Translations under genes and position numbers: made by a program
Part shown: in pieces, positions 23,443-34,983 of the stretch
How positions within the stretch are numbered: position 1 is the stretch's first letter
Layout of the letters: every line of letters begins with the position of its first letter
Origin: Ehretia macrophylla
Taxonomy: Eukaryota > Streptophyta > Magnoliopsida > Boraginales > Ehretiaceae
Assembly: GCA_037974665.1 (NCBI GenBank)
Contig: CM075764.1
Span: forward strand, 118,110,325-118,174,324
Direction of reading: 5' to 3'
Length of the DNA: 64,000 nt
The notes under the pieces: model-generated
What the model was told of the DNA's origin: nothing
What the model saw: only the letters and a program-made list of their open reading frames with translations
The model's database searches: none

Positions 23443-24193
23443 AATTTCGTAATACTAAAAGTTAGAATTTTAGATGAGTAATAAGATGTTAGTTTGGGAT
23501 TATTAACATAATTAATGACAAGGCTTATTGCTGGTTTGTATTGTTTATTTCTTAGCTTGTCTAAAATTTACTATTGTTGTTAGACTGAGAAAGTAACAAT
23601 TTGCTGGGAAAATGATATTTCACCGAACCATCTTTTTTAAGTAACAATTTGTTGCCCTAGATTGTAGTCAATCACCATTATAACTGCACTGTAGTTTTGA
23701 TTAAAAGGATGCGATTATAAAAATGATTGTAGATGTAAGATCTTACGTGGATCCTAATCATTCAGCAATATAAAATGCAATAAGAATGAGAAAATTATGT
23801 ATGCAAACGAAAACTGCACTGTCGAGCCTTTGGTGATGCCAGAACGCCACGCATGTGTGATAGTTAGATGTTATTTGTAACAAGTGATTTTCTTTCTTGC
23901 TAGAGTGGGGTCTAATTTTTATGTTTTTTAGATAAGATTTCTTCTGCTTAATGGATAACCATTTGCTACCAATGGAGAATTGTCTCTCATCTTAAATTGA
24001 GGTGATTGTATTTGAACCAATGAAAACCATAAATTTCATACACAATGAAGAGGTATAATATATTTTCTTATTGAATTCTATATCTACACTTATCAAAATT
24101 CTAGGAATCTATTCTATAGATATTTGGATTGAAGTTGACAAACAACCAATACTAATATATAATATTCTTTATTAGTGTCGAACAAAAATTAAA
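23443..24193. other. Intergenic, no feature seen
   Basis: AT-rich sequence without a supported gene, repeat boundary or RNA. Confidence 0.5.
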
Positions 24194-24265
24194 TGGGGCA
24201 TGGCCAAGTGGTAAGGCAGTGGGTTTTGGTCTCGCTATTTGAAGGTTCGAATCCTTTCGTCCCAG
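24194..24265 (+). tRNA. trnQ-UUG: Plastid-type tRNA-Gln(UUG), decayed nuclear copy
   Basis: 72 nt matching the length and layout of chloroplast trnQ. It keeps the acceptor stem tgggg../cccag, anticodon loop ttttggt with TTG, and T-loop ggttcgaatcc. Compared with the plastid gene as I remember it, nearly all differences are C-to-T or G-to-A (for example gcatgg for gcgtgg, ctcgc for cccgc, tttgaagg for ttcggagg). That is the pattern of methylated plastid DNA decaying in the nucleus. No CCA is encoded, as expected. It is probably a nuclear plastid insertion (NUPT) and not a working nuclear tRNA gene. How much flanking sequence is also plastid I cannot tell. Confidence 0.72.
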
Positions 24266-24665
24266 AGCATATCCAATCTATTCAAATAAAGATTGTTTTA
24301 AAAAAAAAAAAAAATTTAAACAAAGACTAATAGTGACAATTATGAGGTAGTTAAGACTAATAAAGTAAGACGACATTGTCAAATGTCAAGACAATAATTT
24401 TTATTCTTGGTCAGTGTTCTTCTTTTTTCTGTTTTTTTTTTTTTTAGTCAAAGAAAAGATGGAATTCACTGATTTAGGAGATAAGCAATTCTAGTAGGTG
24501 GTCATTGTTTAATCAAAGAGATTTGAAAAATGAGACAGGTTACTCTATTGTTATTTATCATTTTAATATTGTTTATAATTCTAAAAATTGGTGGAGAAGT
24601 TGACATTTCAAACATTTACAATCCTCTCAATTTCTATTTACCTAAGCCTAACTATTCTCTTCAAA

Positions 24666-24704
24666 GGCGGAGGCGGAGGCGGAGGCGGAGGCGGAGGTGG
24701 AGGC
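24666..24704 (+). repeat. (GGAGGC)n-like microsatellite
   Basis: About six copies of ggcgga with one T variant near the end, in otherwise AT-rich DNA. It translates as poly-Gly or poly-Arg/Gly in chance ORFs (24530-24715, 24588-24788), which I do not consider genes. The repeated GG runs could form a G-quadruplex. Confidence 0.85.
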
Positions 24705-24988
24705 ACTCTTGCTGAGCAGCCCCAATTGACCATTGATCTCATTTTTTTTTTCCTGAAAATGTGTATAACTTTTTTTTCTATTTTTTGATTAAAAAATTAA
24801 TTTAGTCTTTACTAACGAAAAATTATTCATATATAAGTGTTAAATTATAAATTTTGACACCCATTGGATAAAAACCCTGAATCTACCCAAGGACTTGTTA
24901 TATGGAAAGTAACGTTACAAAATTTATATGAGTTAGACTTCCATTAAATAGTTAGAAGGTAAAAATAAAAAAAATAAAAAAACCCTAA

Positions 24989-25497
24989 GGCAATGATTAG
25001 TATGTGGAAATGAGTTGGAATAAAATGACATTCTCAATTATATTTTAATTCTCATATTCAGTATGAGGGAATGAACTTGAGAATCTCATTCCCAAGAAAA
25101 TTCCATTCTCACATACATGAAAATAACCATTCCGAACTAAATACATGAAAATAGTCCATTCCCATGTGTTTGGAAATAAACTTGACTACTATATTCCTAT
25201 ATAACATAACTTTTATAAATAATTTATTTATAATAATAATAATAATTAAAAAATATAATAATAATTACTATAAAAATAAAAATAATTATTATTATGAAAA
25301 TAATAATGAAAATAAAAGTAAAAACAAAAATAAAATAATAATAATTAAAAAATATAACAATAATTATTATGAAAATAAAAATAATTATTACTATGAAAAT
25401 AATAATGAAAAAAATAAAATAATAATAAAACAAAAAATAAAAATAGTGATTAAATAATAATAATAATAATTAAAAAATATAATAATACTATTATGAA

Positions 25498-25538
<41 letters not shown>

Positions 25539-25844
25539 CAATATAATAATAATAATAATAATAATAATTGTTGTTGTTATTATTATTATTTTTATTTTAT
25601 AATAATAATAACAATTGTTATTATTATTATTTATTGTTGTTGTTATTATTATTATTATTTATTTATATTGTTTACAATTATGTTTATATTTATTCTTATT
25701 TTTCACACTAGAATAATAAAAGGGTAATACTGTCATATTATACATGTCATTCTCATTTCTAAATTCATTCCATTCTCAGTTTCATTTCATTCTTTGGCTT
25801 ATTTCATTCCTACCCAAATTCATTTCAGTGTATCAATCGTTACC
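24989..25844. mobile_element. Tourist-like (PIF/Harbinger) MITE with AAT-rich core
   Basis: Imperfect terminal inverted repeats (left ggcaatgattagtatgtgg, right complement ggtaacgattgatacactg, extending inward with recurring gaatga/tcattc) are flanked by TAA on both sides (24986-24988, 25845-25847). This is the TSD type of PIF/Harbinger elements. It has no transposase frame. The centre is a long AAT/ATT low-complexity tract. Confidence 0.65.
25228..25670. repeat. AAT/ATT low-complexity tract
   Basis: Runs of (taa)n and (aat)n on the left turn into (tta)n/(ttg)n on the right, so the two halves are complementary and could fold back. The ORFs in it (25164-25457, 25224-25433) encode only Asn/Lys/Ile/Tyr and are artefacts. 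Confidence 0.9.
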
Positions 25845-25980
25845 TAATAACTTCCCTTTTCCTGACTCTTTTCTATTGGACGTGCAGTTGTAGTTAGTGA
25901 GCAATATTTTCTTTTTCTATTAGGCCTACCTGACCGATGTTGGGCATTTTTATTTTTATTTGGTTGGAATGTGGCAAAGC

Positions 25981-26696
25981 CTAAGACGAATGAACAGCCC
26001 GACAGGATTTGAAACCCGTCTTATCCTTCTCAATCAGAGTCCGAAAAGCATTTGGAGGTTGATCCAATAAAAATGATCCAGGAGGTTGATGGGGATTATA
26101 GTTAGTAATCCAGTCAGCGCATCCATTAGCTTCATGAAAAATATGGCCAACCCGGTAACCACCGTGCTTATCCAGAATCTCCACACATTTCTTCACTGTA
26201 ATCTTGAACGGGCTATTATAGTCAGATCCCTTTTTAAGCAAGTTACAAATAAAATGAAAGTCAATCTCAATGAAAAGATGATGAAGCCCAAGGTGTTCCG
26301 CCCTACGAAGACCTTCCTCTAAAGCCAACAACTCTGCTCTATTGTTGCTTGCAATACCCAGGTTGAAGCCAAAACCTGACATTCATCTTCCCTCTGCATT
26401 GCGAAAGAGACCATCCACCCCAGCAACTCCAGGATTGCCCTTTGAACAACCATCAAAATTTAACTTATAACCTATGTCCGGCTTTTCCCATCCAATCATC
26501 ATATCTCTCCTATTATGGAATTGGTGGTTGTCGTGAGTTCTCCAAGCTTCCACATACTCATTCGCATTCTTAATAATCTGGCTAACAATCACACCAAGAG
26601 GTTTCCTCATCTCCCCTTTGAAGATGTAATTATTACGCAACCTCCAAATCTCTCAACTGGCAGCCACGAAGATGCATTTCCACCTAATACCAAAAC
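25981..26696 (-). pseudogene. L1-type LINE, 3' part: zinc region and RNase H
   Basis: On the minus strand 26640-26383 reads KLNFDGCSKGNPGVAGVDG and 26382-25981 continues as SNNRAELLALEEGLRRAEHLG, IEIDFHFI and FHEANGCAD. This is the RVT_3-type RNase H that ends plant L1 ORF2. The two frames are one domain separated by a TGA (probably from Trp TGG). It joins the rest of the LINE across the LTR element at 26697-29420. No poly-A tail is visible near 25925-25980. Confidence 0.82.
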
Positions 26697-27452
26697 TGAT
26701 GCGAACCAGCCATCCACTTCATTGCACCATTTGGATGAATTTTTCAGCAAAGATTCAAGTCAAGATTCTATTTTCAAGATTCAAGAACTTCAAGATTCTT
26801 CAAGAAGTTTCAAGAAGATTTGAAAATTTAGTCAAGATTTGATTTCTTTGTAATTCTATCCTAGTTTAGTTTCAGTTTTAGTTTAATTCTCTATGGACGA
26901 ATTTGGGTGTTCACACTAAGAAAGAGACTTTCTTGGGCTGCAAGATTAGGTGTTCACACTTGAAAATGAGCTTTTCTTGGGCTGCAAGTTTGCTTCCTTT
27001 TTAGTTACTATTCACATCACTATTCACATGAATAGTTAATAGGAGTATTTTTTTGGTCTCCAAGTTTGTTTCCTTTGACCTAGTTACTATTCACGTTTTC
27101 CTATTTAAGCTAGGGTTTAAGAGTTCTTTTTTCAAATAGGAAACTTATTTGTCTTTGCCTATATAAGGCTGATTTGCATGAAATAAAACTTAGACAATTT
27201 TGATATTAAATTTGTGAGAGTATTCTCCTTAAGTTCTCAAGAACTTTTTTGAACTTATCAAGATTATTCTTGTGGCGTTCATCCTTAACTTATCAAACGA
27301 GACTTCCATCCTCGTTTGTGGTGTCCTCAATTATACCAAGGTTTTAGCTTTGCTAAGCATAGGGTCACGGTTCCATCCATTCCTGAAAGGTCTTGGGGTC
27401 GTTTACCATATTTGGTGTTGGGTCACGTCACATGTTGGCATGGTTCATATCA
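26697..27452 (+). repeat. 5' LTR of compact element
   Basis: TGATGCGAACC...ATATCA, matching 28666-29420. It contains internal direct repeats (gtgttcacact...tttcttgggctgcaag occurs twice at about 26908-26986) and a tatataag TATA-like box at 27160. Confidence 0.9.
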
Positions 27453-28351
27453 GTTGGTAATCAGAGCTTAGGTTAATCAGGTTTGCCTATCCTTTTCTTG
27501 TTTTCTTGGTCAAATTCTGTGAGTCTAGGTCTAGGTTTTATTTACTTTCTTCGTTCTTGATTCTGTCTTGCTTCCAATTCGTTTTCTTACTTGTGTCTTG
27601 ATTCCGTTCTTACTCTTTTAATTTTGTTTGTTGAGTCTTGTCTTCAATCTCGCTTTTCTTGCTTAAATCCGTTTCTGTTTTCTTGTTTTCTCATCAAATC
27701 CGTGGGTAGGGTTAGGGTTTTCAATTAGGACAAAACCCTAGTTGGTTGTGTGCTCAAATCTGAAATTTTGGCTACTTAGTCATTGTTGTCATTTCTGAAA
27801 ATCAAGAAAACATCAAGAAAAAAAAAGAAAGGTCAAGAAAAGTTCAGAAAAGAGGAAAAAAAATACAGTTCAGAGCTGAAAGAAAAAGCAAAAACAGTGA
27901 ACAGTAAAAAAATTTTTTGAAGAATTAGCTTGTGAGGCCAAACTTTTCTGAAGGGAAATGACGATCTGAGCATAACCCACAGCTATGTTGTGGGCACCAC
28001 CCTCTTAGGGTCACATTCAATTGTTTTCTATGAGTTTTTGGTATTTTTTGTGTTTTTCAATAGGGTTTTCTCAACTTTTCTTATTTTTCTAGGTTTCCTT
28101 CTTCGGGTTTTGGTCAATTTTCTTTCTCTAACCTTGTTTCCAAAGTCTTAGAGGTCTGAAAAAAAAATTGAGAAAATTCAGAATCCGTGACAATTTGATA
28201 CGCTGCTTTGGATCCCTTCTTTATATTCTTGGTTAGTTTCTAGAGAACTTAAAGAAGAATACGAGTGGTAAAAGGCAATATGTGTGAGATTAATAGAGGA
28301 TAAAATCCAAAGTGAGTTGCGTGAAACACGTGAGGGAGAGTTTGTTGTATC

Positions 28352-28665
28352 ATGTCTCAAAATCAAGGAGAACACACAAACGAAAAAGCTCAACAACAGG
28401 GAGTTCCGAATTTGCAGATGCAGGCATTGATGGGGGGGATGAGACGGATGATGAGGGCTGAATTGGAACAAATACATGTGAGGTTGGATAGAGTAGAAGA
28501 TAGAGCACAGTGAGGGCATTCACAAGTTGCTCCAAACGCACAAAGGAGGAACCGGTTGCACAGAGGAGCTGAACTATTTCCCTAGGACATACCACATGAT
28601 CTGCCACCTAGGCTGGTCTTTGAACCTGGCGGATTTGAGGACAAATCCTTCTCAAGAGGGGAGGA
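28352..28665 (+). pseudogene. Short gag-like fragment of compact element
   Basis: From ATG at 28352 it reads MSQNQGEHTNEKAQQQG, then MRRMMRAELEQIHVRLDRVED. This resembles the charged opening of plant Ty3 gag. It is cut by a stop near 28511 and continues with FEPGGFEDKSFSRGEDD into the PPT. No capsid, protease or polymerase domain remains. Confidence 0.45.
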
Positions 28666-29420
28666 TGATGCGAACCAGCTGTCCACGTTCATTGAACCAT
28701 TTGGGTATTTTTTCAGCAAAGAATCAAGTCAAGATTCTATTTTCAAGATTCAAGAAATTTAAGATTCTTCAAGAAGTTTCAAGAAAATTAGAAATTTTGG
28801 TCAAGATTTGATTTCTTTGTAATTCTATCCTAGTTTAGTTTCAATTTTAGTTTAATTCCCTATGGACGAATTTGGATGTTCACACTAGGAAAGAGACTTT
28901 CTTGGGCTGCAAGATTAGGTGTTCACACTAGAAAATCAGTTTTTCTTGGGTTGCAAGTTTGCTTCCTTTTTAGTTACTATTTACGTCACAATTCACGTGA
29001 ATAGTTAATAGGAGTCTTTTCTTGGTTTTCAAGTTTGTTTCCCTTGACCTAGTTACTATTCACGTTTTCTTATTTAAGCTAGGGTTTAGGAGTTCTTTTT
29101 CAAATAGGAAACTTATTTGTCTTTGCCTATATAAGGCTGATTTGCATGAAATAAAAGTTAGACAATTTTGATATTAAATTTGTGAGAGTATTCTCCTTAA
29201 GTTCTCAAGAACTTTTCCGAACTTATCAAGATTATTCTTGTAGCATTCATCCTTGACTTATCAAACGAGACTTCCATCCTCGTTTGTGGCCTCTTCAACT
29301 ATACCAAGATTCTAGCTTTGCTAAGCATAGGGTCGCAGTTCCATCCATTCTTAAAAGGTCTTGGGGTCGTTTGCCATATTTGGTGTTGGGTCACGTCACA
29401 TGTTGGCGTGGTTCGTATCA
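28666..29420 (+). repeat. 3' LTR of compact element
   Basis: Second copy of 26697-27452, beginning TGATGCGAACC and ending GTATCA, then TSD aaaac. Confidence 0.9.
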
Positions 29421-29425
29421 AAAAC

Positions 29426-32400
29426 AAACATCTCTAGATTGAATATTTCTATTGATTCATGCATTCCAATCCATGGTGAAAAACCCATTACGAAGGGAGC
29501 TTGGAATGAGGTGTTCCCAAATATGACGGGCATAAGGGCACGATCGAATGACATGCACCGTATCTTCACACGAAGCACCACAATAAACACAACTTGCATC
29601 AGACAACATACCTCTCTTGCTAAGCTCAAATTTAGAAGCTATTCGTTGGTGGGCTGTCTGCCACAAAAAAAAGTTATGATTCTTTGGGAACAAGGCAGTT
29701 TCCAAAGCTCTTCCCATTTAATATCCGAGTCCAAGTAGGTGTTTTGGTTATACACAATGGTCATGCTCACAGAAAAAGAATCGTTAGCATCATACTTCCA
29801 ACTGATAAAATCATCACGAGAATCCTCAAGATAATATTTCAAATTAGAAATCTACAAAAGACAATGGTAAGAGAGAAGGTGTTGGAAGATATCCCAATTC
29901 CAATCGCCATTCCCATGCACAAAGCGGTTAACCGTAAGATGTATCATCCCTTTAGGAATGTGATGAAATGCCATGTTGAACAGAGTATCTTCTCCCACCC
30001 TAAGGTCTAGCCAGAATCTTGTGGTACGACCATTACAAATAATCTATTTAATCATCTGCTTCAGAGTGTCTCTCCCTTTGATAATATCTTTACAAACCTT
30101 GGAATCAAAGTTCTTACCTTCGTAGGACAACAAATTATCAAAGAAATATTTCTCCTTCAAAATTTTGACCCAAAACAACTCCGACGCATTAAGAATTTTC
30201 CATCCTAGTTTGGTAAACATGGCTTCATTAGTACTTCTAGCCATATGAAGACCCAAACCCCTTTCAGACTTCGGACGACAAATAGACTCCCAGGCCAACC
30301 AATATATATGACGCTGAACCTCAAATGATCCCCAAATAAAATTGCATTGGATTTTATCAATCTCTTTACAAGTCTGAACAGGGAGAGCCGTCACTTGCAT
30401 AGAATATGTTGGCTGGGCGGCAAGAACAGCTTTTGAGAGGGTAACACGACTAGTGAAGGACAAGACTTTCTGCTTCCACCCCGCAAGTTTAGTTTACATC
30501 TTGGTCAAAATATACTTGTAGGTACCTTGGCATACCCGCTTGTGAAGCAGAGTGATGCCCAAATAAATTCTCAAGTCATCCAAGACCTGGAATTCACAAG
30601 ATCTGCACATCAAATCAACAAGATTTTGATCAGTATTTCTAGAGAAGAAGATAGATGACTATCTTGCGTTTATGGTTTGTCCAGACTTCTTGCAAAAGCT
30701 CTCAAGAATGTTCAAAATGTTTTCCATTTGGTTGGGCGACACCTCTGCAAACAAAAGAAGATCATCAACAAAGAAAAGATGGGAGATAGGGGTGCCTGAA
30801 TGACAAATCTGAATTGGTTTCCAATTCTTGTCATTGACATCCCGAGTAATAATCTATGAAAGTCTTTCAAGGCAAAGAATAAAAATATAAGAGGAAAGGG
30901 GATCCCCTTGACGAATTCTTTGTGTCGGTGAGAAGGCATCCATCGGGGTACCGTTCCATAAAAGACAAACCGAAGCCGTTTTGAGATTCGACATGATGAG
31001 GTTGACCCAATTATCCGAGAGGTGAAACTGTTGAAGAGTATCTATAATGAAAGCCCAATTGAGCTTATCATAGGCCTTTTCAAGATCAAGTTTGATAGCC
31101 ATCACACTTGCTTTTCCCTGTTTCTTTTGCATGGCATGGATCACTTCGTAGGCAAGGATGATATTGTCACTTGTGGAGTGCCCAGGTATAAAACTACTAT
31201 GACAATGAGAGATCAAACCTTGGAAGAGAGGACGACGTCTGTTCACCATAACTTTAGAATTCTACTTCACCACAACATTGATAAGACTGATAGGCCGAAA
31301 TTGCTTGATAGATTCCGAGTTCTTTGTCTTAGGAATAAGGCAAATTAAAGTATGGTTCACACCTTGAGGCATAATTCTAGAAGAAAAGGCTTCTTTTACC
31401 ATGTTGCAGAGGAGATCTTTAATTATAGGCCAACATTTCTGAAAAAACCCCTCTGAAATGCCATCCGGACCCAGAGCTTTAGAAGCATCCATTTGAAAGA
31501 GAGCACCATGAATTTCATCATCCTCAATCGGGTTACCAAGAGCAATCAAATCCAAATGATGAATATCATTAAAACATGCACCATAGAAAGAAATGGGAAC
31601 TTGGTTAGTAGCTGTGTACAAAGATTTGAAGTAGCTAAACACCATATCTCTCAACTTGCTAGCCTCTTGAACCCAATTCCCATCGTCGACTTTGAGTTTG
31701 ACAATAGCATTTTTCCTCCTCCTAATAATGGTAGAAAGGTGATAGAATTTTGTATTTCTATCACTTGAAAAGATCCACTCTTTTCTAGACTTTTGAAACC
31801 AAAACAATTCTTCTTGTGCCAAAACTTTCTCATACTCTTCTCTCAAGGTTTTTTCCAATCTAAGGAATGAAGAGTTATATCTCATCTGTAAACTTCTTTG
31901 AATCCCTTTAATCCAAGCAAGAAGTCTTCTTTTGTTAGCATGAATATTTCTGAAAGTTGTCTTGTTCCAAGTTTGGAGTTTAGAGGAGATGTCATCCAAA
32001 GCTTCTTTAATGTTACCAGCATCAGCTTTCCAGTTGTTTTCCTACAAAATCAAAGTAATTAGCATGGGTACACCAAGCAAGTTCAAAATAAAAGGGACAG
32101 GGGAAATAACTTCCTTGATTCAAACCACAAACGTCCACCAAAATAGGAAGATGGTCTGAGCAAATGCGAGGGAGATGATGAACACAAGTATTCGAAAATA
32201 AGAAGTTCCACTCAGTACTAGCATAAGCCCGATCCAAGCACTCCATGATCCTTTGACTCGAGTCCCAAGAATCAGACCAAGTAAAACGAGGCCCGACAAA
32301 ACCCAAGTCAAAGAGTTTGCAATCGTTCTGGCATTTCTCAAATTGTTTCATCTTTCTAGAAAAACCTCCAATGCCACCCTATTTTTCGTCTGGGTGAGCA

Positions 32401-33230
32401 ACTTGATTGAAATCACCAATCACCATCCAAGGAAAGTGAAGCGAAGAAGACGTTTCTCTAAGGGCTTCCCACAGGCTAGTACGTAGAGCTTTATGCGGAC
32501 TAGCATACACTGCCGAGATAAGTCATTTATGAATGCCATTCATCGAGACAAGCACATTAATTACTTGATTCCTTGCAAAAGCCAACTCCAGATTAACAAA
32601 GTTATTAATCCATAAGATCCAAATACCTCCTGAAAAACCATTAGCTTCAACTCTATAAGAACACGGCATACGCAGAGACTTGATCACTTTATTAACTCTT
32701 TTTCCACTTATTCTCGGTTCTAGAATAATCACGATCCAAGGTTTATGCTGACGCACTAAATGAATCAGAACCTGACAAAAAGAATCTCGTGCGGCTCCGT
32801 GACAATTTCAAACCAAAATCTTCAGACCCATAAAGAGACCTCCCAACCAGGAAGGATTATTGCCAAAGTTGTGCGACATTAAAAACCATATTGGTGAGGG
32901 TGGTTAGAACCACCAGTAGGATGCAAATCAACCTGATGAATACTCGATTCCATTTCCTTGCCCCTTTCTCTACCTGAACCAATGGCCTTCTCCATAGGAA
33001 AATCCAACTGAGAGGGGAGATTATCCTGCGATCCTCCATGTAATTAAGGAGAATGAGCATCAGTACCTTGATCTTCAAGTAAAGATGGATGATCTTGATG
33101 CATTGGTTCAACAATAATAGAAAAGTCCTTTCATTTGCCATCAACAATTCTACTATCACTATGTGCCATTCCAAATGATTTTCGGTCCTCAAAGGAAAGA
33201 TCATGCTAGGTGCATTGAGCTCTTGCTTAG
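29426..33230 (-). mobile_element. L1-type LINE ORF2, 5' part (decayed)
   Basis: Minus-strand ORF2. Endonuclease start is at about 32840 (KILV.NCHGA), with WMVIGDFNQ at about 32420. Fragment 32351-32022 has GPRFTWSD, LDRAY and SDHLPI. The RT N-part is 31999-31262 (LGPDGISEGFFQKCWP, LICLIPKTKNSE). RT middle is 31249-30854 (IKLDLEKAYDKLNWAFI, RQGDPLS). FVDDLLLFAE, the catalytic box, is at about 30760-30735 in another frame. The RT C-part is 30463-30044 and the zinc-type region 29717-29457 (CVYCGASCEDTVHVIRSCP). Many frameshifts and stops make it inactive. It is continuous with the RNase H at 25981-26696. An ORF1 end may lie in 32860-33230 but I do not recognise it. Confidence 0.85.
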
Positions 33231-33326
33231 TTGCTTTTGTTTGATAAAATTTATAAATAGACTAATAAGTTGACCCGAAAGCTCTGCCATTCATGTGAAA
33301 GGTACGAGTAGAAAACAAGTGAGAGG

Positions 33327-33440
33327 ACCACTCTACATTTATTCAAGTGGTATGATTCCCTTTGTATGTATAGAGTCTCAAGATTGATTCTTGACAGGTG
33401 TAACATTCTAATATAATGTAATATAAGCTATTAAAAAAAA
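33327..33440 (+). mobile_element. tRNA-derived SINE with TSD
   Basis: A 114-bp insert ending in an A run, between two copies of aagtgagagg (33317-33326, 33441-33450). Internal Pol III-like boxes are ttcaagtggtatga (box A-like) and gagtctcaagattgattc (box B-like). The tRNA origin is inferred from those boxes. Confidence 0.65.
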
Positions 33441-33902
33441 AAGTGAGAGGTTGCATGACATTTTTTTCATTAAGACAATGTCATTTTTCGCCATTAGTTT
33501 TAATTTTAAAACCTAAGCTCTCCATAAGATTTTGGTTTTACTTATACTTCCCCTCACATTAAGTTCATGGACATTTCAGTCTATTTATTTATTTTATTCT
33601 GCTACTAATTTCTATTTCATTACCTTTAATTTTTTTTAGTTTTTTGTTTAATATTTTTAAAACATATATATATATATAGACTAAAGATAGATTTTAAAGT
33701 GAATCTAATATTTCACGAATCTCGCGCATAACGTAACTGATTTTTTTTGCAGAATATGTACCATATTTTTCTACCGCGAATTTTATACCATAAAGAGTGT
33801 TTTATCTTTTTATTTTTGATGTATTTAAAAATTTTCCTTATTGCAAAAAAGAAAATTATATATTTGGTTAGAAAGAAAAGACCGGATTTAATTTGAAATG
33901 TA

Positions 33903-33935
<33 letters not shown>

Positions 33936-34397
33936 GTTTAAGAAAATATAGGGTTTAAAGTGTTTTTCTTTAATCTCACTCATAATGCAAAATTTGTACA
34001 ATAAGCTCCTTTTTTATCTTTTTCTTCATTTTTTTTATTAATTTTTTTTTGGTTTCTATTTGGTTGTAGACCTTTTTATATTGAATGATTTTATTTAATT
34101 AATTTTTATTATTTTTTATTTTTTATTTTTTTGCTTGAAACAATATAATGATGAAAATGCTTTTTAACATAATACTTGGTTTAAAAAAGTTTAATGTTAT
34201 GGGAAATTTGGGTAAAACTAAATCAGAGAGGAGTTTGGCAATTAGGCAAAACATCATTTGTGTGTGTGTGTATGTGTGTTTGGGGTTTGGGTGTTTGAGG
34301 GGTGGGGGGATTGGTTTGAACCATAAAAAAGTAAAGAACATTCCTAAGTGGGTTATATCTACCCTTGTGTTCTTCATTTGTAATTAAGCAATGATTC
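33441..34397. other. Intergenic, simple repeats only
   Basis: Contains (ta)n at about 33666-33678, (tg)n(ta)n at 33901-33935 and a TG-rich run at 34258-34284. No gene supported; the ORFs at 34123-34438 are shadows of the TG-rich tract. Confidence 0.5.
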
Positions 34398-34410
34398 TTC
34401 TTCAAATATG

Positions 34411-34970
34411 TTTTTTTTTTTTTTTTTGAAGGAGGCACAACCAGCTAAACTGGAATAACTCTGGGAATAGCCACTCTCTCACTGTCCCTAGTAATGAGTC
34501 TAATGAGATCATTTGGAGGAGCATGCAGGACAAGTCCGCTAATTGGTTGAAGTAAACCATAATTTGTAAGTCAATCTGCACACAAATTCACCTCACGAAA
34601 CACATTACACACGTGGAATCTATTTTTCCTTTGCAAGATGTCCTTACATTTCTGCACCAAAGGGCCCAGAGTACTGCGAAGAGGAGTTCTACCTTGAACC
34701 AGGCCTAAGACAACTTGAGAGTCAATTTCAATTACCAGACTTTTAACTCCCAATCTCATCGCCAAACGCATTCCTTCAAATAAAGCAGTGAGTTCAGCCA
34801 TGTTGTTAGACGTAATCCCTAAATTAACCACAAACCCCGTGAACCAGGCACCAGTACTCTTCTTTATGATGCCGCCTGCCGCTACGAAACCCGTATTACT
34901 CTTAGAGCAACTATCAACATTAAGATTATAACTGACAATTGGAGGTTTGGTCCAGCCAAGTGAACATTAA
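34411..34970 (-). mobile_element. 5'-truncated LINE with poly-A tail and TSD
   Basis: A minus-strand RNase H frame (34831-34571: NLGITSNNMAELTALFEGMRLAMRLG, IEIDSQVVL) is the end of an L1 ORF2 from a different copy than 25981-26696. Its 3' end is a 17-T run on the plus strand at 34411-34427. The flanks ttcttcaaatatg (34398-34410) and ttcttcaaacttg (34971-34983) are a target-site duplication with two differences. A classic truncated LINE insertion. Confidence 0.82.
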
Positions 34971-34983
34971 TTCTTCAAACTTG

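Larger units (their letters stand above)
26697..29420 (+). mobile_element. Compact LTR retrotransposon inside the LINE
   Basis: Two LTRs (26697-27452 and 28666-29420) enclose only about 1.2 kb. The 5-bp duplication aaaac flanks it (26692-26696 and 29421-29425). The PBS at 27454-27470 (ttggtaatcagagctta) resembles the tRNA-Met complement with an extra A. The PPT is agaggggagga before the 3' LTR. The internal region has only a short gag-like start, so the element is non-autonomous or internally deleted. Removing it restores a continuous LINE. Confidence 0.9.

Noticed and set aside
24530..24788. ORFs with poly-Arg or poly-Gly runs
   Set aside because: Produced by the GGAGGC microsatellite; no other coding signal.
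25164..25457. Asn/Lys/Tyr/Ile ORFs on both strands
   Set aside because: Artefacts of the AAT/ATT low-complexity tract.
32857..33204. 115-residue minus-strand ORF next to the LINE endonuclease
   Set aside because: Overlaps the expected ORF1/ORF2 boundary of the LINE in a different frame and has no domain.
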